A DNA stretch of 64,000 bases from Fibrella forsythiae (GCF_017353175.1 NZ_JAFMYW010000004.1:186001-250000), one strand, 5' to 3'; numbered from the stretch's first letter, positions 1-9,962 are shown. Notes: generated by a model not told the origin, from the sequence alone. A program made the numbers and translations.

Positions 1-379
1 GCTGAACGAACACGAAATCCTTGAACTGTCAGACTGGTACGGCTACGACCTGGACCTGCAACGGGCCATGCGGCAAATCCGCGACCGGTTCAATCTGGAA
101 GCGCTTTGCGTAACGCTGGGCGATGATGGGGCCATCCTGCTCGATGCCGCCGGCTTCACCCGCCAGGAAAGTTTTCCGATCGATGTGGAGGATACCATCG
201 GCTGTGGCGACGCCTTTCTGGCCGCTTATATCCACAAGACATTACAGGGCGAAACGCCGCAGAAAACGCTTGCGTTTGCCTGTGCGGCGGGGGCCTACGT
301 GGGGACACAGCCCGGCGCAACGCCTTCATTCACCGAACAAACGATTCTCCGTCAATACAATGTGGCGAGTGCCGCCTGA
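1..379 (+). CDS. PfkB-family carbohydrate kinase, C-terminal part (fructokinase-like)
   Basis: Partial gene: it enters the window in frame (first full codon at base 2) and stops with TGA at 377-379. The visible 125 residues are the C-terminal half of a ribokinase/PfkB sugar kinase. The segment DTIGCGDAFLAAYI matches PfkB signature 2 (usually DTxGAGD), which holds the catalytic Asp and the anion hole; here Cys replaces the usual Ala. The family phosphorylates sugars such as fructose with ATP in the cytoplasm. The next gene is a GH32 fructan/sucrose hydrolase, so fructokinase is the likeliest role (inference). A terminator follows. Confidence 0.85.
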   Translation, partial: LNEHEILELSDWYGYDLDLQRAMRQIRDRFNLEALCVTLGDDGAILLDAAGFTRQESFPIDVEDTIGCGDAFLAAYIHKTLQGETPQKTLAFACAAGAYVGTQPGATPSFTEQTILRQYNVASAA

Positions 380-434
380 TCAAATCCTTCAGTTGTTTAT
401 TAGTAACCTATGATGAAGTAGTTGGAAGAGTGAG

Positions 435-467
435 AACGTGGACCTTAGACAGTCCACGTTTCTTTTT
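435..467 (+). terminator. Rho-independent terminator after the sugar kinase
   Basis: A perfect 9-bp stem (AACGTGGAC at 435-443, GTCCACGTT at 452-460) is followed by a T-rich run up to 467. It closes the kinase transcript. The reading frame of the next gene is open upstream through this hairpin, which argues that the real GH32 start is the ATG at 576. Confidence 0.75.
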
Positions 468-575
468 GCCACGGGCTTTCCCGTTGACGAGTTTTTGTCA
501 TTCGCACAGACAAGCGTCAATGAGCACCTACTGTCAAAAACCATTCACACCTCTTCACAAAAACCGTATCCTAAC

Positions 576-2087
576 ATGAAAAACGTACTCACCCTTATTC
601 CGCTATTAGCCATCCTCAGCCACGTAGCGCTGGGACAGGCCAAAACTGGTTCAGTGCCACACCGGCCGCAGTTCCATTTCTCGCCCAAGGCGCACTGGAT
701 GAACGACCCGAATGGGATGCTGTACCTCAACGGGACGTATCACCTGTTCTTCCAGTACTACCCCGATGCTACCGTCTGGGGCCCGATGCACTGGGGGCAC
801 GCAACCAGCAAAGACATGCTTCACTGGCAGGAACTACCCATTGCCCTGTACCCCGACAGCCTCGGCTGGATTTTCTCGGGCAGTGCCGTTGTCGACGTTA
901 ACAACACCAGTGGTTTCGGAAAGGACGGGAAGACGCCACTGGTTGCCATTTTTACGCACCATAACGATAAACTGGAGAAGGCGAAGTCGGACAAGTTTCA
1001 GTACCAGAGCCTGGCCTATAGCCTCGACGAAGGCAAAACGTGGACGAAATACGCCGGAAATCCAGTGCTACCGAACCCCGGCATTACCGATTTTCGTGAC
1101 CCTAAAGTGCGGTGGTACGCACCACAGAAAAAGTGGATCATGACCCTGGCGACGAAAGATCGTATTACCTTCTACTCGTCGCCAAACCTGAAGAACTGGA
1201 CGCGCGAGAGTGACTTTGGTAAAGATCTTGGCGCACACGGCGGCGTGTGGGAATGCCCGGACTTGTTGCCCATGACCCATAACGGTAAACAGGCCTGGGT
1301 ACTGCTCGTCAGCATTAATCCCGGCGGGCCAAACGGCGGGTCGGCCACCCAGTATTTCGTGGGTGATTTTGATGGTAAAACATTCAAACCCTATTCTACC
1401 AAAACGAAGTGGATGGACTACGGCACCGATAATTACGCCGGCGTGACGTTCTCGAATACAGGCAACCGGACCATCCTGATGGGCTGGATGAGCAACTGGC
1501 AATACGCCCGCGACGTACCTACCGACCCGTGGCGCAGCGCCAACACCGTTCCGCGCGAATTGAGCCTGCGAGAAGTAGACAAGGAATTGTACCTAACATC
1601 AACACCCATTAAGGAACTGGACAAGCTGAATGGCAAAACAACGTCGCTGAGCAACGTACCTGTGAAGGGCCAGTATGATGTCTCGGCCAAAACTGGCCAG
1701 AAATCGGCGCTGTTCAAACTCGCCCTATCAGTGCCAGCGGTCAACGACTTCAGCGTTGTGCTCGCCAATGAACAGGGGAATGAATTGGTGATCGGCTACG
1801 AAAAAAGCACCAACTCCTACTACATCGACCGGTCAAAGTCAGGAAAAACGGATTTTGAGAAGGGATTCGGCAAACGACACACCGCCCCACGCATTGCAAC
1901 GGGCAATACCTTATCGCTTACCTTGGTGGCCGACGTCGCCTCCGTCGAATTATTTGCCGATGGTGGACTCACGGTCATGACGGATATTTTCTTCCCCAAC
2001 CAGCCGTTAAACAAGCTGTATATCAAGTCAGCCACAGGCATTTCGATATCTGGCTTGTTTACGCCACTGACGAAGGCGGTGCAATAG
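576..2087 (+). CDS. Secreted glycoside hydrolase family 32 (levanase / invertase type)
   Basis: 503-residue enzyme predicted to cut beta-fructosyl bonds in fructans or sucrose outside the cytoplasm. The GH32 signatures are in order: WMNDPNG at residues 41-47 (Asp44 nucleophile), RDPK at about 174-177 (Asp175 transition-state stabiliser) and ECPD at about 226-229 (Glu226 acid/base). The five-bladed propeller fills roughly residues 30-340 and a C-terminal beta-sandwich the rest. The start at ATG 576 gives a clean signal peptide (MKNVLTLIPLLAILSHVALG); a longer in-frame start near 438 lies inside a terminator and adds a non-signal extension. The kinase just upstream fits fructose release followed by phosphorylation. 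The exact substrate (levan, inulin or sucrose) cannot be read from the sequence. Confidence 0.93.
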   Translation: MKNVLTLIPLLAILSHVALGQAKTGSVPHRPQFHFSPKAHWMNDPNGMLYLNGTYHLFFQYYPDATVWGPMHWGHATSKDMLHWQELPIALYPDSLGWIFSGSAVVDVNNTSGFGKDGKTPLVAIFTHHNDKLEKAKSDKFQYQSLAYSLDEGKTWTKYAGNPVLPNPGITDFRDPKVRWYAPQKKWIMTLATKDRITFYSSPNLKNWTRESDFGKDLGAHGGVWECPDLLPMTHNGKQAWVLLVSINPGGPNGGSATQYFVGDFDGKTFKPYSTKTKWMDYGTDNYAGVTFSNTGNRTILMGWMSNWQYARDVPTDPWRSANTVPRELSLREVDKELYLTSTPIKELDKLNGKTTSLSNVPVKGQYDVSAKTGQKSALFKLALSVPAVNDFSVVLANEQGNELVIGYEKSTNSYYIDRSKSGKTDFEKGFGKRHTAPRIATGNTLSLTLVADVASVELFADGGLTVMTDIFFPNQPLNKLYIKSATGISISGLFTPLTKAVQ

Positions 2088-2152
2088 GAGAAGTAAGTGG
2101 ACTGTCGGAAGTACAACGATTAGATTCGTAACCTGCCTTTGCTTTGAGGAGC

Positions 2153-2203
2153 GTGTATTGCTCACGCGTGCGGTCGAAGGGCCCGCGCACGTAAGCAATA
2201 CAC
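2153..2203. repeat. Palindrome between the GH32 and cupin genes
   Basis: Outer arms GTGTATTGCT (2153-2162) and AGCAATACAC (2194-2203) enclose an imperfect GC-rich inner stem with GTCGAAGGGCCC in the centre. It shares the outer arm with the palindrome at 14167-14242 and has a related core, so it is probably a member of a REP-like family. It may also terminate the GH32 transcript. Confidence 0.7.
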
Positions 2204-2253
2204 CATAGAGCAGCACAACCGAATTAATGAACGTACCTTAAACATTCCCCTCA

Positions 2254-3018
2254 ATGCCCCGCCTCCTCGTTGTTCTCCTTTTCCTGCTACCGGCTATTCC
2301 ATTACTGGCCCAGCCAATTGCGTCTACCGTGTATGCCTGGAAAGATGCCCCCGTTGTAAAGAAGCCGGGAACCGAGCAGCGAAAAATGCTGGAAGGCAGT
2401 GCCACAGATTTTAAGCATATCGAAGTACACACTACAACAGTTGCGGCACACCAGGCCCCACACCCGGCGCATAAGCATGACGATGAAGAACTGATCATCA
2501 TCAAAGAGGGTGAACTGACGGTGACCATTGCAGGAAAAACGACCACGCTTGGCCCCAACAGTATTGCGCTGATCATGCCGGGCGATGAACACGGGTTCGA
2601 GAACAAAGGCAACATACCGGCAACCTATTACGTCATGCGCTACGAATCGAAAACACCCGCCGACGCCGAACGGGGACAGAAAGCGGGCGGTTCGCTGATG
2701 ATCGACTGGAAAGAAGTGCCTTTTCAGCCGCACGACAAAGGGGGTATTCGCCGCATGTTCGACCGGGCCACGGCCATGACCAAACGGTTCGAGATGCACG
2801 TAACGACGCTGAACAACGGTCTGGCCAGTCACCCGCCGCACACGCACCGCGCCGCCGAGATCCTGATCATGGTAAATAACGCGGCTGAGTCGAGTGTTGA
2901 TGGCAAGCTTATTCCGAACACAACGGGCGACCTGACGTACCTGGAATCGAACGTGCCGCATAACATTACTAACAATACGCAAAAACCGTGTACGTACTTT
3001 GCCTTTCAGTTTGAGTAA
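2254..3018 (+). CDS. Secreted two-domain cupin protein
   Basis: 254 residues with a signal peptide (MPRLLVVLLFLLPAIPLLAQ). Two cupin barrels are visible. The first holds HPAHKHDDEELIIIKEGEL, then a second motif with PGDEHGF (about residues 70-115). The second holds SHPPHTHRAAEILIMV followed by a HN motif near the C-terminus (about 190-240). The His-rich motifs are the usual metal ligands, so both barrels may bind metal. Bicupins include sugar isomerases, dioxygenases and sensors; the actual reaction is not evident. The gene lies between a GH32 enzyme and an ECF sigma factor, with only 19 bp to the latter, so co-transcription with the sigma factor is possible. Confidence 0.8.
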   Translation: MPRLLVVLLFLLPAIPLLAQPIASTVYAWKDAPVVKKPGTEQRKMLEGSATDFKHIEVHTTTVAAHQAPHPAHKHDDEELIIIKEGELTVTIAGKTTTLGPNSIALIMPGDEHGFENKGNIPATYYVMRYESKTPADAERGQKAGGSLMIDWKEVPFQPHDKGGIRRMFDRATAMTKRFEMHVTTLNNGLASHPPHTHRAAEILIMVNNAAESSVDGKLIPNTTGDLTYLESNVPHNITNNTQKPCTYFAFQFE

Positions 3019-3037
3019 TGTCGTTTAGCACCCACCT

Positions 3038-3655
3038 ATGGCCATACGTTCTAACCCATATCCTGTCAACCTCGATGTTCAGCTTTGGCAACAGCTGAAA
3101 GAAGGCAACGAGCTGGCTTTCGGTAAGCTACTGACGCGCTACTTCAACCCGTTGCAGAACTACGGCTACAAGTTTGTGCAGGACGAAGCCTTCGTTAAAG
3201 ACTGCGTGCAGGAGGTGTTCATTGAAATATGGAACCGCCGTGCTCGGATCAGCACACCCGATAGCGTACGGGCCTACTTGCTGAGTTGCGTCAGAAAACG
3301 GGTCGTTCGGGAAGGGTACCGGCAGCGTATTTTGAAAAAAGACGAATCGGTTGGCCTGGGAAATGACGGCAGCTTTGTTGAATTCTCGCCTGAGTGGTCG
3401 CTGATCGAGCAGGAAAGTCTGGCCGAAACAACCCACCGCATTGCCGATGCCCTGAACAAGCTACCTAAACGGCAGCGGGAGGTCATTTACCTGCGTTTCT
3501 ATCAGAACCTGGAACGCGATGAAATTGCGGCTATTATGGATGTCAATCCGCAGTCGGTATCGAATTTAATGCAGGTTGCCTTTAAGAGTTTCCGGGAAAA
3601 CTGGACCACCACGATCCTGTTGCCCCTGTTAGTTGGTCTATCTTTTTCTAATTAG
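3038..3655 (+). CDS. RNA polymerase sigma-70 factor, ECF type
   Basis: 205-residue ECF sigma factor. Region 2 spans about residues 24-95 (ELAFGKLLTRYFNPLQNYGYKF then DCVQEVFIEIWNRR), and region 4 about 137-190 (LNKLPKRQREVIYLRFYQNL then a helix-turn-helix IAAIMDVNPQSVSNLMQVAF). There is no region 3, as usual for ECF factors. The last 15 residues (TTILLPLLVGLSFSN) are hydrophobic, a tail seen in several Bacteroidota ECF factors. The next gene encodes a FecR anti-sigma factor, followed by an STN-containing SusC, so the likely job is to switch on the downstream SusC/SusD uptake genes when ligand is bound. Confidence 0.93.
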   Translation: MAIRSNPYPVNLDVQLWQQLKEGNELAFGKLLTRYFNPLQNYGYKFVQDEAFVKDCVQEVFIEIWNRRARISTPDSVRAYLLSCVRKRVVREGYRQRILKKDESVGLGNDGSFVEFSPEWSLIEQESLAETTHRIADALNKLPKRQREVIYLRFYQNLERDEIAAIMDVNPQSVSNLMQVAFKSFRENWTTTILLPLLVGLSFSN

Positions 3656-3719
3656 TGCCTAAAAACAAGTATGTGAGCCGACTTCCTGCTATCTACTACC
3701 AACCTGACAGTTACAGCTC

Positions 3720-4805
3720 ATGAATCCCGATTACCAGAAATTTAACGTTGAAGACTTTACCCGGGATGATCACTTTCGGCAATGGGTCATTCATCGGGAT
3801 CCGCAGAGTGAAGCATTCTGGTTACGCTGGATGGACGCTCACCCTGATCTGGCCGGTAAGGTTCAACTGGCCCGGTCATTCCTGTATGCGCTGGAAGAAA
3901 AAAATGCGGATCTATCGGAGGATGAACTAACGCAGTTGACCACTACGATCCTTCAGCAGGAAAAGCACCAAGTACGTTCGCTTTGGCCGACGCGCGTGTT
4001 TGCCGTAGCGGCGGCGGTAGCGGTTATCCTTGGGCTTGGCTATCTGTTTCTGGTATATCAGCCCGCCACAGACCGGCAGGCCCGACTGGCCGAAATCAGC
4101 CCTGTGCTGGCCACCGACTACAACGAACTGACCAATAGCGGCAAAGCACCACAGGCACTAACCCTTCAGGATGGAAGTGTTATTACCCTACATCCGGGCA
4201 GCACCATCCGGTATCCAAGGCAGTTCACATCTTCCATGCGCGAAGTATACCTTAGCGGAAAGGCCTTCTTCAACATCACGAAGAATCCAAAGCGCCCCTT
4301 CTGGGTCCATGCCGACCGTATTTCGACGCAGGTGCTGGGTACGTCGTTTCTGGTTAATGCAACAGGTAAAAACGCCAGTGTAGAAGTGCGCTCGGGACGG
4401 GTGTCTGTGTATACCCGGAAAGACATCCGGCAGGCTCGTCAGTTGCAGAAAAATGAATCGGCGGGTGTAGTGCTGACGGCCAATCAGCAGGTAGCTTTTA
4501 TCGAAGAGGGCAACCGGTTGGTGAAATCGGTGGTGCCACAGCCAATTATTCTGCAGGCTATTGAAACAAACGCGTACGTTTTCGACGAAGCGCCTATTGC
4601 TCAAGTATTTAAGCAACTCGAAACGACCTACGGCCTCACGGTGATGTATGACCCACTGACGGTCAACAACTGTTTTATTACGGCCAATCTTTCCGGCGAA
4701 TCGTTGTTCGAGAAGCTAAACCTTATCTGCCGAATCTCGCGATCGACCTACGAAATTGTTGATGGCCAGATCATTATCCACAGCCTGGGATGTGATAATA
4801 AGTAG
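3720..4805 (+). CDS. FecR-family anti-sigma factor
   Basis: 361-residue inner-membrane regulator. The N-terminal cytoplasmic part (1-90) would hold the sigma factor. One membrane helix lies at about 93-113 (RVFAVAAAVAVILGLGYLFLV). The periplasmic FecR domain follows (about 130-235, with LQDGSVITLHPGSTIRYP), and the C-terminal DUF4974 module is at about 285-355 (FDEAPIAQVFKQLETTYGL). In this family the periplasmic part receives a signal from the STN domain of the partner transporter. The sigma gene lies 64 bp upstream and the STN-SusC gene 113 bp downstream, which is the classic arrangement. Confidence 0.93.
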   Translation: MNPDYQKFNVEDFTRDDHFRQWVIHRDPQSEAFWLRWMDAHPDLAGKVQLARSFLYALEEKNADLSEDELTQLTTTILQQEKHQVRSLWPTRVFAVAAAVAVILGLGYLFLVYQPATDRQARLAEISPVLATDYNELTNSGKAPQALTLQDGSVITLHPGSTIRYPRQFTSSMREVYLSGKAFFNITKNPKRPFWVHADRISTQVLGTSFLVNATGKNASVEVRSGRVSVYTRKDIRQARQLQKNESAGVVLTANQQVAFIEEGNRLVKSVVPQPIILQAIETNAYVFDEAPIAQVFKQLETTYGLTVMYDPLTVNNCFITANLSGESLFEKLNLICRISRSTYEIVDGQIIIHSLGCDNK

Positions 4806-4806
4806 G

Positions 4807-4814
4807 TATATTTG
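4807..4814 (+). promoter_or_regulatory. Candidate -7 promoter box (TATATTTG) before susC
   Basis: TATATTTG matches the Bacteroidota -7 consensus TAnnTTTG. It lies just after the FecR stop and 105 bp before the SusC start. No clear -33 TTG was seen at the right distance, so this is tentative; an ECF-dependent promoter would not need this box. Confidence 0.35.
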
Positions 4815-4918
4815 GTTGGAGCTGCCAGCTACTGAAAAGTAATTATAAAAATAATTACAATCCATACAGTATCTAACTAGTGGCTATGCTATCCCTGAGT
4901 AACTAACAAGTTAACCTC

Positions 4919-7900
4919 ATGGATAAACTCTATAGTAACTTCCCGTCCCTGATCCGCCTCATGAGACTATCGGTTTCACAACTCCTGATCGCTAGTTTAT
5001 TCGTGAGTACCAGTCTGGCTCACGTGGCGCATGGTCAGGAAGTGCTTGATCAGCAGGTGCTGATCAAAGCCAGCAACACAAGCCTGAAAAGCGTACTGGC
5101 CCAACTGGAACGCACCACCAGCGTTCGGTTCATCTACAACCCGAAAGAGATTCAGGCCGATCAGCGCGTAGCCCTGGCTTCCCGCTCGGCCACCTTAAAA
5201 GTGCTATTGAGTGAGTTGCTCACTCCGCTCCGCATCAGCTACGAACTATCGGGCAAGCAGATTGCGCTGTTCAAAAACCCGGCAACGAGCAGCACGACCG
5301 GTGAAGGCCCCGGTGGCTCGCAGATGACGGTCAATCAGTTGGAGGCGAAAGCAGTGGCTGACCGGGGCATTTCGGGCCGCATTACCGACGGGGCCAATGC
5401 CAGCGGCCTGCCCGGTGTTAGCGTTTTACTGAAAGGAACCCGCCTCGGTACTGTAACCGATGGCGAAGGCAATTACCGCCTCACCATTCCAACGCAGTAT
5501 GACAACGCAAACGCCACACTGGTACTGTCATTCATTGGTTACACCACGCAGGAAGTTGTTATTGGCAGCCGCAACACGGTCGACGTGGCGCTGGGCGTTG
5601 ATAACAAGCAACTGAACGAAGTGGTGGTGGTTGGTTACGGCACGCAGTCGCGGAAGAACCTGACCAGCGCCGTGAGCACCATTAAACCCGACGAATTGAA
5701 CCGGGGTGCTATCAGCGATGTGGGTCAGCTGTTACAGGGTAAAGTACCGGGTTTGAACATTTCGGCCAACGGTGATCCCAACGCCCCCGCCGCCGTCATT
5801 TTGCGCGGAGCATCCACGATCAACAGCTCGCAGGGACCATTCTACGTGATCGATGGCGTACCGGGTGCCGACATTTCGATCATTGCCCCCGACGATATTG
5901 CTTCTATTGACGTGTTGAAAGATGCCGCCGCTACCGCCATTTATGGTAACCGGGCAGCCAACGGCGTGATCATGGTGACTACTAAACGCGGCAAAAAAGG
6001 GCTGGCCCAGATCACTTATAGTGGGTACGTTGGCCTGGAGAAAGTATCCAGCAAGCTGAATATGATGGACGCCACTCAGCTGCGGGCCTTTCTAACAGCA
6101 AACGGGCAATCTTTCTCACCAAGAGACGATTTCAACGCCAACACCGACTGGCAGGCAGCCGTTCAGCGCAACACCGCCATTTCGCAGAACCACAACATTT
6201 CGATCAGCGGCGGTACCGACCACAGTACCTACAGCGCCAGCATCAACTACCTCGACAAGCAGGGTATTTTGCAGGGAAGTTCACTGAACCGGGTTATTGC
6301 CCGCCTCGCCGTTGAGCAAATGGCCTTCAACGACAAGGTTAAGTTCGGCCTGAACATCACCAACTCGAATAGCAACGCCAACAATACGCCCCTTCGGAAC
6401 AACGTGCTGTTGCAGATGGTGAACCACCTGCCCGTTTCGCCGGTAACCAACGCAGACGGCACCTATTTCGAGAATTTTCAGAATACGGGTTATTTCAACC
6501 CCGTGGCGATGATCAACTACGCCAAAGACAATACGAAGTACAATAACCTGGTTGGCTCGCTGTTCACACAGGTGCAACTGCCCTTCGGTTTGTCGTATGA
6601 TATTAACCTGTCGTACCAGAACAATACCTCGCTCCATGGCGAATCGTACGCCAGTTATTACACGCAGTACAACAGTGCCAACTTTTATAATAACCCCGAC
6701 CCACCGCTCGTCCATAGCCTGCTGAACTTTGGTACCAACGGCTCGGCCCTGCGCAATACCTACCAGACCACGCGCAAGGTGCTGGAAACGTTCCTGACCT
6801 GGAATAAGGAATTCGGTGACCACTCGATCAACGCCGTACTGGGTTATTCGTGGCAGGGTAACGTCTCGGGCGATGGCTTCCAAACGTCGAGCACGAACTT
6901 CCCCGTCGACAATATTGGCTATAACAACTTCGCCCTGAGTAACCCATACGCCATTTCGTCGTACCGGATCAACTTCGGCCCCGATGGCATTTACCAGGAG
7001 ACACGCCTGATTTCTGATTTCGCCCGGTTGAACTACAACTACAAGAACAAGTACCTCGTGCAGGGGTCGCTCCGGCGCGATGGCAGCTCGGTCTTCGGCG
7101 AGAACAACCAATGGGGTTATTTTCCGGCGGCGGGTGTAGCCTGGCGCATCGATCAGGAGAAGTTCATGCAGAACCAGAACCTGTTCAGCGATCTGAAATT
7201 TCGGGCCAGCTACGGCGTAACGGGTAACTCATCGGGTTTCAATGCCTACACCGCGCAGTTCATTTCGGGTAGCCTGGGTACGTACTACTACAATGGCGTG
7301 CAAACGGCAGCCTACGGCCCAACGCAGGCCGCCAACCCGAATCTGCAATGGGAGAAAACGGCAACGGCTAATGTTGGCCTCGATTTTACGATTCTGAAAG
7401 GGAAAGTAAGCGGCACCGTTGAATGGTATAATAAGGAGACCACCGGCATGATCTATTCGTACCGGGTAAATCCGGTGCTGGTGCCGGCCGGCAGTATTAT
7501 TGCCAATGGCGGCAGCATGAGCAACAAAGGTGTTGAGTTGAGCCTGAACGCTACGCCGGTACAAACTGGCAAATTCAGCTGGACAACAGGCCTGAACTTG
7601 GCCCATAACGAGAACAAGATTATCAGCCTCACGAATCCGCTGTTTGTTGGCGGCGACTCGGTGCGTATCACGCAGCCTGAAGGTGGCGGACAAACGGGCA
7701 GCACGTTACAGATTCTGAAGGCAGGGCAACCGGTAGGGCAATTTTTCACCCTCGAATACGCAGGTAAGAATGACAAGGGTGTATCACAATATGTAAACCG
7801 TAGCGGCGCGCTCACAACAACCCCCGTCATTGGCGCCGACTACAAGTATCTGGGGAGTCCGCAACCGAAACTACTCCTGGGCTGGACCAACACCCTGCGT

Positions 7901-8314
7901 TACGGTAATCTGGACCTGAACATCTTTTTCCGGGGGGTATTTGGCAACAAAATATTCAACGCTACCCGTGCCGACCTGTTCCGACCAAGCACAGCTCAGT
8001 TCACCAACATCCTGGTCGACGCCGCTGATGAGAAAGCAACGGACGTTAACTCGTTCAAGTATTCGAGCCGCTTTATCGAAGATGGCAGCTACGTACGGCT
8101 CGACAACGCCACGCTGGGCTATACCCTCAAAAACCTGAACCAGTACCTCAGAACGGTTCGGATCTACACGTCGGTGAATAACGCGTTTGTGATCACCAAC
8201 TACAAAGGCATTGACCCTGAAGTAAATCAGGGCGGGCTTGCACCGGGTGTTGATTCGAACAACTTCTACCCCAAAACCCGCACCTTTCTGTTGGGCGTAA
8301 ACGTGTCATTTTAA
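4919..8314 (+). CDS. SusC/RagA TonB-linked outer membrane protein with STN signalling domain
   Basis: 1131-residue outer-membrane transporter. Order of parts: signal peptide (hydrophobic part about 18-40, ending HGQ); STN domain (about 46-116, LIKASNTSLKSVLAQLE), which relays ligand binding to a FecR partner; carboxypeptidase-D-like CNA-B domain (about 150-232, ISGRITDGANASGLPGVSVL); the SusC motif LNEVVVVGYGTQ at about 232-243; TonB plug (about 245-355, with AAATAIYGNRAANGVIMVTTKRGKKG); then a 22-strand-type barrel ending in aromatic-rich RTFLLGVNVSF. The STN domain is the feature that the other two SusC proteins here lack. SusD follows after 20 bp. Substrate unknown; the nearby GH32 enzyme and kinase make a fructan or other sugar possible. 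Confidence 0.95.
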   Translation: MDKLYSNFPSLIRLMRLSVSQLLIASLFVSTSLAHVAHGQEVLDQQVLIKASNTSLKSVLAQLERTTSVRFIYNPKEIQADQRVALASRSATLKVLLSELLTPLRISYELSGKQIALFKNPATSSTTGEGPGGSQMTVNQLEAKAVADRGISGRITDGANASGLPGVSVLLKGTRLGTVTDGEGNYRLTIPTQYDNANATLVLSFIGYTTQEVVIGSRNTVDVALGVDNKQLNEVVVVGYGTQSRKNLTSAVSTIKPDELNRGAISDVGQLLQGKVPGLNISANGDPNAPAAVILRGASTINSSQGPFYVIDGVPGADISIIAPDDIASIDVLKDAAATAIYGNRAANGVIMVTTKRGKKGLAQITYSGYVGLEKVSSKLNMMDATQLRAFLTANGQSFSPRDDFNANTDWQAAVQRNTAISQNHNISISGGTDHSTYSASINYLDKQGILQGSSLNRVIARLAVEQMAFNDKVKFGLNITNSNSNANNTPLRNNVLLQMVNHLPVSPVTNADGTYFENFQNTGYFNPVAMINYAKDNTKYNNLVGSLFTQVQLPFGLSYDINLSYQNNTSLHGESYASYYTQYNSANFYNNPDPPLVHSLLNFGTNGSALRNTYQTTRKVLETFLTWNKEFGDHSINAVLGYSWQGNVSGDGFQTSSTNFPVDNIGYNNFALSNPYAISSYRINFGPDGIYQETRLISDFARLNYNYKNKYLVQGSLRRDGSSVFGENNQWGYFPAAGVAWRIDQEKFMQNQNLFSDLKFRASYGVTGNSSGFNAYTAQFISGSLGTYYYNGVQTAAYGPTQAANPNLQWEKTATANVGLDFTILKGKVSGTVEWYNKETTGMIYSYRVNPVLVPAGSIIANGGSMSNKGVELSLNATPVQTGKFSWTTGLNLAHNENKIISLTNPLFVGGDSVRITQPEGGGQTGSTLQILKAGQPVGQFFTLEYAGKNDKGVSQYVNRSGALTTTPVIGADYKYLGSPQPKLLLGWTNTLRYGNLDLNIFFRGVFGNKIFNATRADLFRPSTAQFTNILVDAADEKATDVNSFKYSSRFIEDGSYVRLDNATLGYTLKNLNQYLRTVRIYTSVNNAFVITNYKGIDPEVNQGGLAPGVDSNNFYPKTRTFLLGVNVSF

Positions 8315-8334
8315 TCTACTAGCCAGGAAAACCA

Positions 8335-9954
8335 ATGAAAAAGCACCTCTCCTACGGCACGTTACTGGTATTGATCACTTACCTGTTTTCGGCCTGTCAT
8401 GACGTCAATGTTCCCATCACGACCTCATTGACCCCCGACATTTTCCCCCAGAATACCTCGCAGTTCATTCAGGCATCTGGCCCACCCTATGCCGCCCTTC
8501 GCGGTAACTTCTCGCTCGATTACTGGTTCATGCAGTCGCTGAGTACCGACGAGGCCATTTTGCCTGCCCGGGGTGGCAACTGGTACGATAACCAGGGCTA
8601 CCGGATGCTCCATTACCACGACTGGACCAAAGACCACGGAACGACAAACAGCACCTGGAACTGGCTTTCGCTCGTAATTGGTACCACCAACCAGGCCATG
8701 TCGATCCTGAGCACGACCGTACCCGCCTCGACACCCGGCAAAGCAATGAACTTGGCCGAGTTGAGAATGGTCCGTGCGCTGTCTTATTTTATGATGATGG
8801 ACCTGTATGGCAACGTACCCCTCGACACGACCTATGGCGACTTTTCGGCGCACCCGAACGTACCCAGAGCGCAGGTGTTCAAGTTTATCGAATCAGAAGT
8901 GAAGGCGGCGCTACCTAATCTGAGCAGGGCATCGGGACAGGCTATTTACGGCCGGGCCAACAAATTCACGGGCTTTGCGTTGCTGGCCAAGATGTACCTG
9001 AACTCGGAATACTACACCGGCACCCAGCGATACAGCGATGCCGTGGTGGCCTGCGACAGCGTGATCAACTCGGGCCTGTACGCCATTGAACCCCGGTCGA
9101 CGTACCTGCAAATGTTCTACCCCAACAATGGTCCGCAGATGAAGGAATTCATCTTCGCCATTCCGTACGACCCGGCGGCGGGCGCTTTACCGGGTACGAA
9201 CAGCAACATGTACCACGCCCGGTACGACGTACCCCGTTCGCACACAAAACGGTTCAACCTGCCGTTTACGCCGAGCGCGCCGAGAAGCACACTGCCCGAG
9301 TTCTACGTCAATTTCAAAGACCCGAACGACATCCGGAATAATCAGTGGCTCACCGGACCCCAGTTCCTGGCCGATGGTGTAACGCCGCTGACGGTAACAA
9401 CGACCAAAAAAGGGTACGACCAGACTTACGCCGGTTCAGACGGGGGAACGGCTTTCACGTATCAGGTGAACCTGACACCCAACGTTGTGCTCCGGCAAGA
9501 TGAGGCAACCTACGACTGTGGTAACGACGAGATTGCCTGGAATATGGGCTACCGGAACGTTAAGTTCTATCCCGATGCGTCATCGACCTCGCGTAACCAG
9601 AACAACGACGTGCCGCTGTTCCGGTACTCAGACATTATTCTAATGAAAGCGGAAGCTATTCTGCGTGGCGGTGCTGCTACGCAGGGCCAAACGGCGCTGT
9701 CGCTGATGAACCAGCTACGGGCCAACCGGACTACCTCACCGGCCTTGACGAGTGTAAACCTGGAAGACATCTACGCCGAACGCTGCCGTGAGTTCGCCTG
9801 GGAAACCTGGCACCGCAATGACATGATCCGGTTTGGTAAGTTTGAAGGCAAATGGGGATTCAAGACTGATGCAAGCGCCTACAGACGCATCTTCCCAATT
9901 CCAACTGGTGCCTTCACCGTAAACCCAGCCCTGACACAGAATCCGGGGTATTAA
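8335..9954 (+). CDS. SusD/RagB nutrient-binding lipoprotein
   Basis: 539-residue surface lipoprotein, the lid partner of the SusC encoded just before it. The signal ends in lipobox LFSAC (Cys21). The SusD-like N-terminal TPR domain is followed by the typical C-terminal RagB region: FRYSDIILMKAEAILRGG, then LMNQLRANR, an E-rich ERCREFAWETWHRNDMIRF block, and an IFPIP..NP.L.QNPGY ending that is almost universal in SusD proteins. A large palindrome sits right after the stop. Confidence 0.95.
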   Translation: MKKHLSYGTLLVLITYLFSACHDVNVPITTSLTPDIFPQNTSQFIQASGPPYAALRGNFSLDYWFMQSLSTDEAILPARGGNWYDNQGYRMLHYHDWTKDHGTTNSTWNWLSLVIGTTNQAMSILSTTVPASTPGKAMNLAELRMVRALSYFMMMDLYGNVPLDTTYGDFSAHPNVPRAQVFKFIESEVKAALPNLSRASGQAIYGRANKFTGFALLAKMYLNSEYYTGTQRYSDAVVACDSVINSGLYAIEPRSTYLQMFYPNNGPQMKEFIFAIPYDPAAGALPGTNSNMYHARYDVPRSHTKRFNLPFTPSAPRSTLPEFYVNFKDPNDIRNNQWLTGPQFLADGVTPLTVTTTKKGYDQTYAGSDGGTAFTYQVNLTPNVVLRQDEATYDCGNDEIAWNMGYRNVKFYPDASSTSRNQNNDVPLFRYSDIILMKAEAILRGGAATQGQTALSLMNQLRANRTTSPALTSVNLEDIYAERCREFAWETWHRNDMIRFGKFEGKWGFKTDASAYRRIFPIPTGAFTVNPALTQNPGY

Positions 9955-9962
9955 CATCCGCT

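Noticed and set aside
438-575. N-terminal extension of the GH32 enzyme
   Set aside because: It overlaps a terminator hairpin and would bury the signal peptide 46 residues inside the protein.
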